From NCBI GenBank assembly GCA_040880365.1, contig JBBDIO010000195.1:1-18310 (forward strand): DNA of 18,310 nt. The letters are read 5' to 3'. The notes under the pieces are model-generated. The model was not told where the DNA came from, did not search any database, and was given only the letters and a program-made list of their open reading frames with translations. Of the stretch, positions 1 to 7,550 are shown piece by piece. The position numbers and the translations under genes were made by a program. This DNA comes from JBBDIO01 sp040880365 (GTDB lineage: Bacteria > Chloroflexota > Anaerolineae > Caldilineales > Caldilineaceae). How positions within the stretch are numbered: the stretch's first letter is position 1; every line of letters begins with the position of its first letter.

Positions 1-2
1 CG

Positions 3-2459
3 CGCGCGCTGGATATGGGCAACCTGAACCAGGCCATTTGGAACACCGCCCACGGCAACTGGTTTCACCTGACCAACCAGCCCGGCACGGTGAACCGGCT
101 CAGCCTGCATGTCGAGCCGATTTTGCTGCCGATTGCCGCGCTCTATCGCGTCTATCTGGCGTTTCTGGCCCCTGTCGCCCAAACCGCAGGCGGACCGGCC
201 TTTCTGGTGGTGCTCCAATCGCTGGTGGTGGCATTGGGCGCGTGGCCTGTCTTTGCGCTGGCGCGCCGTCAATTGGGCAATGCCTGGCTCGGCCTGGCCT
301 TTGCCGGGGCATTTCTGCTCAATCCCACCATCCAGGCGGCCAACTGGCTGGAATTTCACCCCGTCACCCTGGCGCCCACCTTTTTGCTGGCGGCATTTGG
401 CTTTCTGCTGGCCCGCCGCACGAGCTGGTTTGCCCTGTTTGCGGTGCTGGCTGCCAGTTGCAAAGAGGAAATCGGCCTGCTGGTCTTTATGCAAGGGGCC
501 TATGCCCTTGTGTTTTTGCCGGGAATGCGCCGTGTGGGGATCATCACCATGCTGCTGGCAATGGGCTGGTCGCTGACCGCGGTGCTGGGCATCCAGCAAC
601 TCTTTGCCGATGGCAACATCCACTGGGGACGCTATGACTATCTGGGCGATTCGCCGCCGGCGATGGTCTGGTCACTGCTCAGCCGCCCCCAGGTGATATG
701 GGCGCAGCTGCAACAGGCCCAGGTGTTGCGCTATCTGCATGAATTGCTGGCGCCGGTGGGCTATCTGCCCCTTTTGGCACCCCATGTTTTCCTGCTGGCG
801 CTGCCTTCGCTGGGCATCAACCTGTTGGCAGATTTCCCGCCCATGCACCAGGTCACCACGCTGATCTATGCTGCGCCCATTATGCCGTTTGCCGTGCTGG
901 CCGCGATTCTGGGCGCAGCCCGCGCGCAACGTTGGGGCCAGCGTTGGGGATTGTGGCTTTTCGCCCGCCGCGCAGAGACGACCGTCACCCGCGCCACGCT
1001 GAACACCTGGCTCGGCGCGCTGATTGGGCTGGTGATCATCGGCGCGGCCTTGCTGCAACACACCGCGCATGGCTATCTGCCCACGGGCGGCAATCACCGG
1101 CTCTATACCGTCACCGAACACCACCGGCGCGCGGCCAACATTCTGGCCCAGATTCCACCCGACGCCATCGTGGCCGCTCAGGACAAACTGAACCCCCATG
1201 TGAGCGGACGCGAGACCGTCTACATCTACCCGCGCATTGCAGACAATATCAATATGGCCGACCCCAGTGTAGGGGAATCTGTCGATTCGCCAACCGCCCC
1301 GGCAGACCTGATCTGGGTCGATGTGACCGGCCCGGCGTGGCCCCAACATCCCAGCGATCTCTACAACTCGCTGCAAGCCCTGCTTGCCGGGGACTATGGG
1401 ATTCGGGCCGGGGAAGACGGCTATTTGCTCCTGGCGCGCGATGCGCCCGCCAAGACCCCGCCGCCCGCATTTTATGATGCCTGGCACGCGCCCGCCCCTG
1501 ATCCGGTGTCTGCCCCTGCCCAGCTCGCCGCGCCCATCGAATTTGGTGACCGTCTGCGTTTGCTCGACTTCGCCGTGACCACCGATGCCCACGGCGAAGT
1601 GGTGACTCGGCTCACCTGGCAGGCTATCCCCCCATCAGATAATCCACAGTCTGGTGCTGGGCAGCCAGACGCGCCGCTGGGGTTCTATGTGGCCTATCAG
1701 GACCAGAGTGGCGAAATCCTGTACAATACCGAATTTTATCCGCCGGTTGCGCAACTATGGTATCCTACTGAGATGTGGTCGCCAGAGAATCCTGTTACCA
1801 TCCAGACCTTGCCGTGGACATTGCATACCCCGGCGTTTGGCCTGTATGTGGGTGTATATACCCAGACCGCAGAAAACACAATCGGCGAATTTTTGCCCAT
1901 CACCGCCGGGCCGGATCACCTGCCACGCTTTGCCCGGAATACCCAGGTGCGCCTGGGTGGTTTCGTGCAAGCCGCGACGGGGGATTGGCAGGCGCAGGAT
2001 GCGCAGGGTATGCTTGCCCCCGGCACCGTGCCCGGTATGCTTGCCACTGCGCCGCTACGCCCTGTAGATGCCCGCTTTGGCGAAGCGATTGTCCTGCGCG
2101 GGGCCAATGCGACCGTCCAGGCGGATGGCATCCACCTGACGTTGCACTGGGTTGCCCAGGCGCCCATTGCCGCGGACTACACGGTCTTTATGCATGTGCT
2201 GGATGGCGCGGGCGAGCGTCTGATCCAGGTGGATGATATGCCGCACGACGCCATCGGCCCTCGCCCCATGACAGGCTGGCCGGTGAACACGCCGATTGTG
2301 GATCAACGACATCTGACCTTGCCCGGCCCGCGCCCAACCAACGGGGAACTTCGGGTGCAGATCGGCGTTTATCATTGGTCAGATGGCGTACGGCTGCCCG
2401 TACAGGGGGCCGATGCCCAGCCCGGCGATATTGTAGAGCTTGTGATTGTAGAAGATTAG
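3..2459 (+). CDS. DUF2079 family membrane protein, 5'-truncated by the window edge
   Basis: Large membrane protein whose start lies outside the window. The frame is open to base 3, and the first residues (RALDMGNLNQAIWNTAHG) resemble an internal DUF2079 segment rather than an N-terminus, so the ATG at 15 is probably not the true start. Counting from that Met, about residues 35-355 hold many hydrophobic segments with family-like motifs: SLHVEPI near residue 30, the NW-LEFHP stretch near 110 and CKEEIGL near 150. Residues about 360-814 are hydrophilic, Pro-rich and probably beta-rich, and likely extracytoplasmic. DUF2079 proteins are believed to relate to GT-C glycosyltransferases or other polyprenyl-linked sugar enzymes. 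A glycan role fits the CpsD-like, rmlA and rmlB genes that follow, but substrate and reaction cannot be read from the sequence. Confidence 0.85.
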   Translation, partial: RALDMGNLNQAIWNTAHGNWFHLTNQPGTVNRLSLHVEPILLPIAALYRVYLAFLAPVAQTAGGPAFLVVLQSLVVALGAWPVFALARRQLGNAWLGLAFAGAFLLNPTIQAANWLEFHPVTLAPTFLLAAFGFLLARRTSWFALFAVLAASCKEEIGLLVFMQGAYALVFLPGMRRVGIITMLLAMGWSLTAVLGIQQLFADGNIHWGRYDYLGDSPPAMVWSLLSRPQVIWAQLQQAQVLRYLHELLAPVGYLPLLAPHVFLLALPSLGINLLADFPPMHQVTTLIYAAPIMPFAVLAAILGAARAQRWGQRWGLWLFARRAETTVTRATLNTWLGALIGLVIIGAALLQHTAHGYLPTGGNHRLYTVTEHHRRAANILAQIPPDAIVAAQDKLNPHVSGRETVYIYPRIADNINMADPSVGESVDSPTAPADLIWVDVTGPAWPQHPSDLYNSLQALLAGDYGIRAGEDGYLLLARDAPAKTPPPAFYDAWHAPAPDPVSAPAQLAAPIEFGDRLRLLDFAVTTDAHGEVVTRLTWQAIPPSDNPQSGAGQPDAPLGFYVAYQDQSGEILYNTEFYPPVAQLWYPTEMWSPENPVTIQTLPWTLHTPAFGLYVGVYTQTAENTIGEFLPITAGPDHLPRFARNTQVRLGGFVQAATGDWQAQDAQGMLAPGTVPGMLATAPLRPVDARFGEAIVLRGANATVQADGIHLTLHWVAQAPIAADYTVFMHVLDGAGERLIQVDDMPHDAIGPRPMTGWPVNTPIVDQRHLTLPGPRPTNGELRVQIGVYHWSDGVRLPVQGADAQPGDIVELVIVED

Positions 2460-2479
2460 CAACACATTTCGATAGAAGC

Positions 2480-2515
2480 GTGAATAAACCAGTGAATAAA
2501 CCTGTGGATAAAAAC
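2480..2515 (+). repeat. Three 12-bp tandem repeats just upstream of the CpsD-like gene
   Basis: Units gtgaataaacca (2480-2491), gtgaataaacct (2492-2503) and gtggataaaaac (2504-2515) follow head to tail and end 2 bases before the ATG at 2518. They occupy the place where a Shine-Dalgarno sequence would be expected, and no clear one is present. Read from the first GTG, the array is an open mini-frame of 16 codons that ends at TGA 2528-2530, overlapping the CpsD-like start in another frame. The repeats are directly visible; any regulatory role is inference. Confidence 0.8.
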
Positions 2516-2517
2516 CA

Positions 2518-3165
2518 ATGGAAAATCTGATTACACTCAGCGATCCCCGCAGCCTGACGGCCGAAGCCTATCAGAGCCTGCGCACCAATCTGGAATTTTC
2601 CAGCCTGGAACAGCCGCTGCATACCATATTGGTAACCAGTGTGGACGATGGCGGCAACAAAGGCGTGGCGCTGGCAAATCTGGCGGTGGTGATGGCCCAG
2701 GCCGGTGACCGGATTACGGTGGTGGATGGCGATTTGCGCCGCCCCCAGCAACACGAAATTTTCGGGCTGCACAATCAACAGGGGCTTACCAGCTGGCTCG
2801 AAGGCGAAGGCGCGCCGCCGCTCCAGCGAACCAGCGTCGAAGGGTTGCAGGTGTTGACCAGCGGTCCGACGGTTGCCAATCCTGTGGCGACCCTGAGCCA
2901 GAAACGGCTGACCGATGCCCTGGCGCAATTGCAGGAACAGGCCGATTATGTGCTGATCGACGCGCCGCCGGTGTTGGCCGTGACCGACGCCGCGCTCTGG
3001 GCGAGCAAAGTCGATGGCGTGGTGCTGCTGGTGAATGCGGGCCATACCAAACGCGAACATGCCCAGCGCGCCAAGGCGGTGCTGGAAAAAGTGCGCGCGC
3101 GCATCATTGGCGCAGTTCTGCTCAACGCCGAAGAAGATGTCACCATGGCGGGCTATGACGCATAG
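2518..3165 (+). CDS. CpsD/CapB-like BY-kinase-fold P-loop protein with degenerate Walker A
   Basis: This 215-aa protein has the size and order of motifs of the cytoplasmic ATPase of bacterial tyrosine kinases that control capsule or exopolysaccharide chain length. The N-terminal EAYQSLRTNLEFSS is typical of the family. The segment near residues 40-57 (TSVDDGGNKGVALANLA) aligns with the usual TSxxPGEGKSTxAANLA. The Lys is kept, but the G before it is N and the S-T after it are G-V. Walker A' (VVDGDLRRP, about residues 69-77) and Walker B (YVLIDAPPVLAVTDA, about 143-157) are intact. No C-terminal Tyr cluster is seen, only one Tyr near the end, and no Wzz-like membrane adaptor is nearby. The fold is confident. 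Kinase activity is doubtful, and a regulatory or scaffolding role in glycan assembly is possible. No good ribosome binding site precedes the ATG. Confidence 0.82.
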   Translation: MENLITLSDPRSLTAEAYQSLRTNLEFSSLEQPLHTILVTSVDDGGNKGVALANLAVVMAQAGDRITVVDGDLRRPQQHEIFGLHNQQGLTSWLEGEGAPPLQRTSVEGLQVLTSGPTVANPVATLSQKRLTDALAQLQEQADYVLIDAPPVLAVTDAALWASKVDGVVLLVNAGHTKREHAQRAKAVLEKVRARIIGAVLLNAEEDVTMAGYDA

Positions 3166-3255
3166 GCCAGTCTCCATCAGCAATTGCACCGGCCATTACA
3201 CCCTAAAGCCCACCGCCTATCGCGGCGCACAGGGCACAGACAGGAGAAACGCGGA

Positions 3256-4323
3256 ATGAAGGGTTTGATCTTGAGTGGGGGCAAAGGCACACGCCTCTAT
3301 CCCATTACCTTTAACCGGGCCAAACAACTGGTGCCGGTCGCCAATAAACCTGTCCTGTTTCGGGTGATCGAAGCCATGCGCACCGCGGGCATCGATGATA
3401 TTGGCATTGTGATTGGCGACACGGGCGATGAAATCCGCCAGGCCGTGGGCACAGGCGACCGCTGGGATGCCAGCATCACCTATATTCCACAACCCGCGCC
3501 CCTGGGGCTGGCCCACGCCGTCAAGATTAGCCAGGATTTTCTGGGGGATGAACGGTTTGTCATGTTCCTGGGCGATAACGTAATCGAAGGCGGCATTGGC
3601 AAGCTCATCCGCCAATTTGCCGATAGCGACTGGAACAGCCAGATTGTGCTCAAAGAAGTGGACGAGCCGCAACACTATGGCGTAGCCGAACTGGATACCG
3701 AACAGCGCATTGTGCGGCTGGTCGAAAAACCGCGCAATCCACCCAGCAATCTCGCGCTGGTGGGTATCTACATGTTCGACGCTTCTATTTTCGAGGCCGT
3801 ACACAGCATCAAACCCAGTTGGCGCAACGAACTGGAGATCACCGACGCCATTCAGTGGCTGGTAGAAAACAACTATCGGGTCTTTCCCTATGTGCATCCC
3901 GGCTGGTGGATCGATACGGGCAAACCCATCGACATGCTGGAAGCCAACAACCGCGTGCTGGCCGAGCTGGACCATACGCTGGCAGGCTATATCGACAAAG
4001 ACAGCAAGGTCGATCATCTGGTGACGGTGGAACGGGGCGCGGAGATCATCAACAGCGTGGTGCGCGGGCCGGCCATCATCGGCGAAGACTGTCGCATCGT
4101 CAATAGCTATGTGGGGCCATTTACCAGCATCTTCCACCACACCCACGTCGAAGATAGCGAAATTGAACACAGCATTGTGCTGGATCACAGCCGCATCAAA
4201 GGCGTGCCCAGCCGCATCGAAGACAGCATCATCGGGCGCGATGTAGAGATCACCTATAGCCCCATCAAGCCCAAAGCCTATAAAATGACGCTGGGCGATC
4301 ATTCCAAAGTGGGCTTGTTGTAG
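3256..4323 (+). CDS. rmlA: Glucose-1-phosphate thymidylyltransferase, long form
   Basis: Transfers dTMP from dTTP to glucose-1-phosphate, the first step to dTDP-deoxysugars. The start is ATG 3256, with AGGAG at 3242-3246 nine bases ahead. An upstream in-frame ATG at 3184 has no such signal. The product has 355 aa, the usual length of the long-form family (StrD/RmlA-long type). Residues 1-240 form the nucleotidyltransferase domain: GGKGTRLYP at 8-16, KQLVPVANKPV at 23-33, LGDN at 105-108, VEKP at 156-159 and GWWIDTG at 216-222. Residues about 255-350 are a left-handed beta-helix with hexapeptide-like turns, absent in the short form. An 810-bp run of coding DNA downstream separates it from rmlB, and one unknown gene lies between. 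The nucleotide could be another NTP, but the rmlB neighbour favours dTTP. Confidence 0.92.
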   Translation: MKGLILSGGKGTRLYPITFNRAKQLVPVANKPVLFRVIEAMRTAGIDDIGIVIGDTGDEIRQAVGTGDRWDASITYIPQPAPLGLAHAVKISQDFLGDERFVMFLGDNVIEGGIGKLIRQFADSDWNSQIVLKEVDEPQHYGVAELDTEQRIVRLVEKPRNPPSNLALVGIYMFDASIFEAVHSIKPSWRNELEITDAIQWLVENNYRVFPYVHPGWWIDTGKPIDMLEANNRVLAELDHTLAGYIDKDSKVDHLVTVERGAEIINSVVRGPAIIGEDCRIVNSYVGPFTSIFHHTHVEDSEIEHSIVLDHSRIKGVPSRIEDSIIGRDVEITYSPIKPKAYKMTLGDHSKVGLL

Positions 4324-4354
4324 GTCGTGTTGCAGACTTTGCAGGATTGATTGA

Positions 4355-5467
4355 TTGGACTCGATTGGTATGAACGCGCCTGTCCACAATCCATTGCTTT
4401 CCATCCCCGCGCTGGCCGCGGCCATGCGTCGCGCCCACGAGGCCGCGCGCGCGCTGGATCATCCCGAAAACGCGCCCGACTTTGCCCATATGGCCGATGC
4501 CGCCCGCTGTGGTCCGCTCCAGGCGGCGCGGCTGGTGCCCATGTATCGCATTGCGCCCGCCAGCCCGGAACCTGCCGCCGAAGCCGCCGCGGCCGCGCAG
4601 ATGATCATCACCCTGGGCGACCGTCTGCGCCGCCTGGGAGATGCCTATGGCGAATGGTCCGATTTTGATCCCGCGGCCTATTTCGACCTGACCATTCCCC
4701 AAACCGACTGTTTGCTGCAATTGACCGAACGCGTGACATCCGTGCATCTGGCCTTTTTCACGGATCTGCTGCTGCCCTCATTTCAAAACGCAGCGCTGTA
4801 TTGGGAAATATATTTTCTCCCCAACTATCGGCAGATGCAACAGGCTTTGGAACACGTATCAGGAGAAGCCATCCCCCCCGGCAGTTTGGGAACAGTACCC
4901 ACACAGGGCGAAAGTCCCCCATCAGACCGCGACGCGGCAGCAATGAACACAGTAGCAATAGAAGCAGCGGCAATAGAAGCAACTCTGCCCGTGGAGGTGG
5001 CCGAGATGATGCCAGGCGGCGAAGCCGGGGCGGCGCAACATTTCTTCGACGAGATCCAACCCACCATGATCGCGCATTGGCTGCGGGCATTGACCGTCGC
5101 CCGCTACACCCGGCGGCTATTGAGCGACGACCCTACGTTCTGGGCGTTGAACGCGGCCAACGATGAACGGTTGCGCCGCCGCTGGGCCTGGCGGATGCGC
5201 CCCGCGCCGGGCATTGCCGCGCCGCTGCTGCCCCAATTGACCGACATACCGACCCTGACCTTGGCTATCGATTTTCCGCTGCCCGCGGCGCGCCAATCGG
5301 GGCGGTTGCGACGGTTGCGGCGCAGTCGCGCCCAGATCCGGGCCAATCCCGGTGAACGCAATCGTGGTTATAATCGTGGTAACTACCGCGGTAACAATCG
5401 CGGCGAGAACAGTGGCCGGAGCCGGGGATCGTCGGATTACCCGAACCTGAGGAGAGATACGGAATGA
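4355..5467 (+). CDS. Unrecognised 370-aa protein with Asn-Arg-Gly repeat tail, between rmlA and rmlB
   Basis: I do not recognise a family. The likely start is TTG 4355, with AGGA at 4343-4346 about eight bases ahead; ATG 4370 is the alternative but has poorer spacing. Residues 1-170 are mainly helical and Ala-rich, with an aromatic and hydrophobic stretch at 110-165 (FDLTIPQTDCLLQLTERV, then ALYWEIYFLPNY). Residues 170-225 are a Pro/Ala/Glu linker. Residues 228-310 look like a second helical part containing HWLRALTVARYTRRLL. The C-terminus is strongly basic (RLRRLRRSRAQIRA at 317-330) and then repeats an NRG-x unit at 336-360. No signal peptide or clear membrane helix is seen. The stop overlaps the rmlB start as ATGA, so the two are translationally coupled. 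This suggests a role tied to sugar-nucleotide or glycan synthesis, perhaps scaffolding or binding a polyanion; that is inference. Confidence 0.8.
   Translation: MDSIGMNAPVHNPLLSIPALAAAMRRAHEAARALDHPENAPDFAHMADAARCGPLQAARLVPMYRIAPASPEPAAEAAAAAQMIITLGDRLRRLGDAYGEWSDFDPAAYFDLTIPQTDCLLQLTERVTSVHLAFFTDLLLPSFQNAALYWEIYFLPNYRQMQQALEHVSGEAIPPGSLGTVPTQGESPPSDRDAAAMNTVAIEAAAIEATLPVEVAEMMPGGEAGAAQHFFDEIQPTMIAHWLRALTVARYTRRLLSDDPTFWALNAANDERLRRRWAWRMRPAPGIAAPLLPQLTDIPTLTLAIDFPLPAARQSGRLRRLRRSRAQIRANPGERNRGYNRGNYRGNNRGENSGRSRGSSDYPNLRRDTE
5345..5431 (+). repeat. 12-bp in-frame minisatellite encoding the NRG-x tail
   Basis: Six consecutive 12-bp units run from 5360 to 5431 and encode NRGY, NRGN, YRGN, NRGE, NSGR and SRGS. 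The first two units are AATCGTGGTTAT and AATCGTGGTAAC. A related unit, NPGE at 5345-5356, precedes them. Third-position changes between units show that the array is old enough to have diverged while keeping Arg-Gly. Confidence 0.85.
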
Positions 5468-6495
5468 AACGCATGATGGTGACCGGCGGCGCCGGCTTTA
5501 TCGGGTGTAACTTTGTGCGCCTGATCCTGGAAAAATATCCCGACTATCAGGTAACCGTCTATGACAAGCTGACCTATGCCGGGCGGCTGGAGAATCTGGA
5601 AGCGGTAGCGGCTGCCTATCCCGACCGCTATGCGTTTGTGCAGGGCGATATCTGTGACGCCGCCGCGGTGGAGCAGACGCTGGCCGACCACGCCATCGAC
5701 ACGCTGGTGAATTTTGCCGCCGAAACGCATGTGGATCGCAGCATCCTCGACCCCGATGCCTTTATCCAGACCGATGTCTATGGCACCTATGTGCTGCTCG
5801 AAGCCGCGCGCAAGGCCGGCAATCTGCGCTATCACCAGATCAGCACCGACGAGGTCTATGGGCACATCCACGGCGATCACCGCAGCCGCGAAAGCGATGG
5901 ATTGGCCCCGCGCAGCCCCTATTCTGCCAGCAAGGCGGGCGGCGATCATCTGGTCAATGCCTACTTCATCACCTATGGCCTGCCCGCCACTATTTCGCGC
6001 GGCGCCAACAACATTGGCCCGTTTCAATATCCCGAAAAGGTAGTGCCGCTCTTTGTGACCAATGCCCTGAGCGATCTGCCGCTGCCCGTCTATGGCGATG
6101 GTCAGCAACGGCGCGACTATCAATATGTGGGCGATCACTGTCAGGCAGTGGATCTGATTCTGCACGACGGCGAATTGGGCGAAACCTATAATGTGGGCAC
6201 GGGCACAGAGATGACCAACCTGGAAATGGTGGAGATTCTGCTGGACGAGCTGGGCAAGCCGCGCAGTCTGATCCAGCATGTGGAGGACCGCATGGGGCAC
6301 GACCGCCGCTATTGCCTGGATGTGAGCAAAATCATGGCATTGGGCTGGGAACCGGATCACACCTGCGAAGAAGCCATCCGCAGCACTGTGCGTTGGTATG
6401 TAGACAATCGCAGCTGGTGGGAAAAGATCCGCAGCGGCGAATTCCAGACCTATTACCAACAGGTCTATGGCAATCGCAAGGTACTCAATCCCTGA
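5464..6495 (+). CDS. rmlB: dTDP-glucose 4,6-dehydratase
   Basis: Converts dTDP-glucose to dTDP-4-keto-6-deoxyglucose, the branch point for rhamnose, fucosamine, quinovosamine and many other deoxysugars. This is a 343-aa extended short-chain dehydrogenase. TGGAGFIG at 7-14 binds NAD, STDEVYG at 127-133 supplies the active-site Thr-Asp-Glu, and YSASK at 153-157 gives the catalytic Tyr153 and Lys157. The C-terminal HDRRY at 279-283 is the sugar-nucleotide-binding signature; the residue before GHDRRY in most relatives is P, here M. The ATG overlaps the stop of the preceding gene (ATGA), and GAGGAG at 5449-5454 lies nine bases ahead. No rmlC or rmlD follows, so the final sugar cannot be named. An NDP-hexose dehydratase for another nucleotide is possible but less likely. 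Confidence 0.94.
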   Translation: MKRMMVTGGAGFIGCNFVRLILEKYPDYQVTVYDKLTYAGRLENLEAVAAAYPDRYAFVQGDICDAAAVEQTLADHAIDTLVNFAAETHVDRSILDPDAFIQTDVYGTYVLLEAARKAGNLRYHQISTDEVYGHIHGDHRSRESDGLAPRSPYSASKAGGDHLVNAYFITYGLPATISRGANNIGPFQYPEKVVPLFVTNALSDLPLPVYGDGQQRRDYQYVGDHCQAVDLILHDGELGETYNVGTGTEMTNLEMVEILLDELGKPRSLIQHVEDRMGHDRRYCLDVSKIMALGWEPDHTCEEAIRSTVRWYVDNRSWWEKIRSGEFQTYYQQVYGNRKVLNP

Positions 6496-6523
6496 TTGGC
6501 CGCCGGTCACAGAAAATAACCCA

Positions 6524-6556
6524 CACACAGCACACTCACACAGCACACTCACACAG
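6524..6556 (+). repeat. 13-bp tandem repeat (2.5 copies) upstream of the GNAT gene
   Basis: The unit cacacagcacact occurs at 6524-6536 and 6537-6549, with a third partial copy (cacacag) at 6550-6556. It fills much of the 99-bp space between rmlB and the GNAT gene. The CACACAG theme also appears, on the minus strand, in the repeats at 9204-9239. Confidence 0.85.
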
Positions 6557-6594
6557 AGCATCAACATCGAGCATCACTGCGCCCAAATCATGCC

Positions 6595-7527
6595 ATGACC
6601 GTCAAACGCGCCACACTGGAACATCTGGTAGAAGTGCGCGCCCTGGTGCGGCATGGACGACGCGCCTATATTGATTTTGGGCTGGAAGACCTGCCCGACA
6701 TGCTGGGCCGCGGCACAGCCGTGGTAGGCATGAACAACGGTCAAATCTGGGGCGCGGCCTGTGTCCAGGTAGAAGAACGCCCGACCACTCTGCCGCGCAG
6801 CGCGCCCACCCGCGCCCATCTGCGCTGTATTGCAGTACAACAAGGACACCCCGCGTCCGCCCGGGTCTACGAGCTGGTGACGGGTCTGATTCACGAATTG
6901 ACGGACAACTCGCGCCAGTCGTTGCTGCTGGTCAGCTATGGGATGTACGATTGGGTATGTCAGGGGCTGGCGCGCGCCAACTTCGATCTGCTGGACACAG
7001 TGGAGTTTTTTGAACTGGATCGGCTGCGCGCCCGGCTGGCAGATCGCCCGCCGCCGCTGCCAAATCTCTCATTCCACCCGGCAGAACCCGGTGTCTTTCC
7101 CCGTTTGGCGGCCCTGGATGCAGCTGCGTTTCCACCCCTCTGGCATTTTGGCGAACGCGAGCTAATGGAGCTGTGTCTGCGCTGTCAGCTACAGGTCGCC
7201 TATCTCAGCGAACCCCAGACCCCAACCGCCCAGACCGCAATCGATGGTGATCTGCCGGCGCAACCCGTGGGCTATGCCGCGGTCTGCTACAACTCGCGCG
7301 ACGAGGCGCAATTGGCGCGCCTGGCTGTAGACCCTGTCTATCAGGGCCGCGGGATTGGGCGCGCGCTGCTCTGGGATGCCATTGCAGGCGCGGTCGCCAC
7401 CAAACACCGGGCACTGGTACTCAATACACAACGCGCCAATCAGCAATCCCAGCGGCTCTATGTGGGCATGGGCTTTCGGCCGATTGGCGAATCGTTGCCC
7501 GTGCTGGGGCGCATGATAGGCACATGA
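6595..7527 (+). CDS. Two-domain GNAT-family N-acetyltransferase
   Basis: Acyl-CoA-dependent transferase of unknown substrate. At 310 aa it is about twice a single GNAT domain. The C-terminal half (about 160-310) carries the acetyl-CoA loop QGRGIGRALL at 250-259, the strand LARLAVDPVY at 240-249 and the Tyr of RLYVGMGF at 287-294. The N-terminal half (about 1-150) has the same general order, with HLRCIAV at 75-81 where the acceptor strand would be, but no Q/R-x-x-G-x-G/A loop. It is probably a degenerate partner domain. The ATG at 6595 has no clear Shine-Dalgarno and overlaps the stop of a two-codon ATG-CCA-TGA frame starting at 6590. The gene converges on meaB, with 23 bases between stops. 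The substrate (amine, aminosugar or protein) cannot be inferred. Confidence 0.85.
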   Translation: MTVKRATLEHLVEVRALVRHGRRAYIDFGLEDLPDMLGRGTAVVGMNNGQIWGAACVQVEERPTTLPRSAPTRAHLRCIAVQQGHPASARVYELVTGLIHELTDNSRQSLLLVSYGMYDWVCQGLARANFDLLDTVEFFELDRLRARLADRPPPLPNLSFHPAEPGVFPRLAALDAAAFPPLWHFGERELMELCLRCQLQVAYLSEPQTPTAQTAIDGDLPAQPVGYAAVCYNSRDEAQLARLAVDPVYQGRGIGRALLWDAIAGAVATKHRALVLNTQRANQQSQRLYVGMGFRPIGESLPVLGRMIGT

Positions 7528-7528
7528 C

Positions 7529-7544
7529 GCGCGCGAATGCGCGC
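7529..7544. terminator. Short GC hairpin between convergent GNAT and meaB genes
   Basis: GCGCGC at 7529-7534 pairs with GCGCGC at 7539-7544 around a GAAT loop. It lies just after the GNAT stop and before the meaB stop. No T-run follows on the + strand beyond cactttct, so its strength as an intrinsic terminator is uncertain. Confidence 0.4.
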
Positions 7545-7550
7545 CACTTT

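Noticed and set aside
672..1592. Minus-strand open frame of 306 codons inside the DUF2079 gene
   Set aside because: It lies antisense to clearly coding membrane-protein sequence and shows no domain or ribosome site.
3217..4425. Long minus-strand open frame opposite rmlA (402 codons)
   Set aside because: It mirrors rmlA codon structure, has no recognisable domain, and rmlA itself is fully supported.
6524..6556. CRISPR-like array
   Set aside because: Repeats are directly adjacent, 13 bp long, and have no spacers; no cas genes are present. The same holds for the other arrays.
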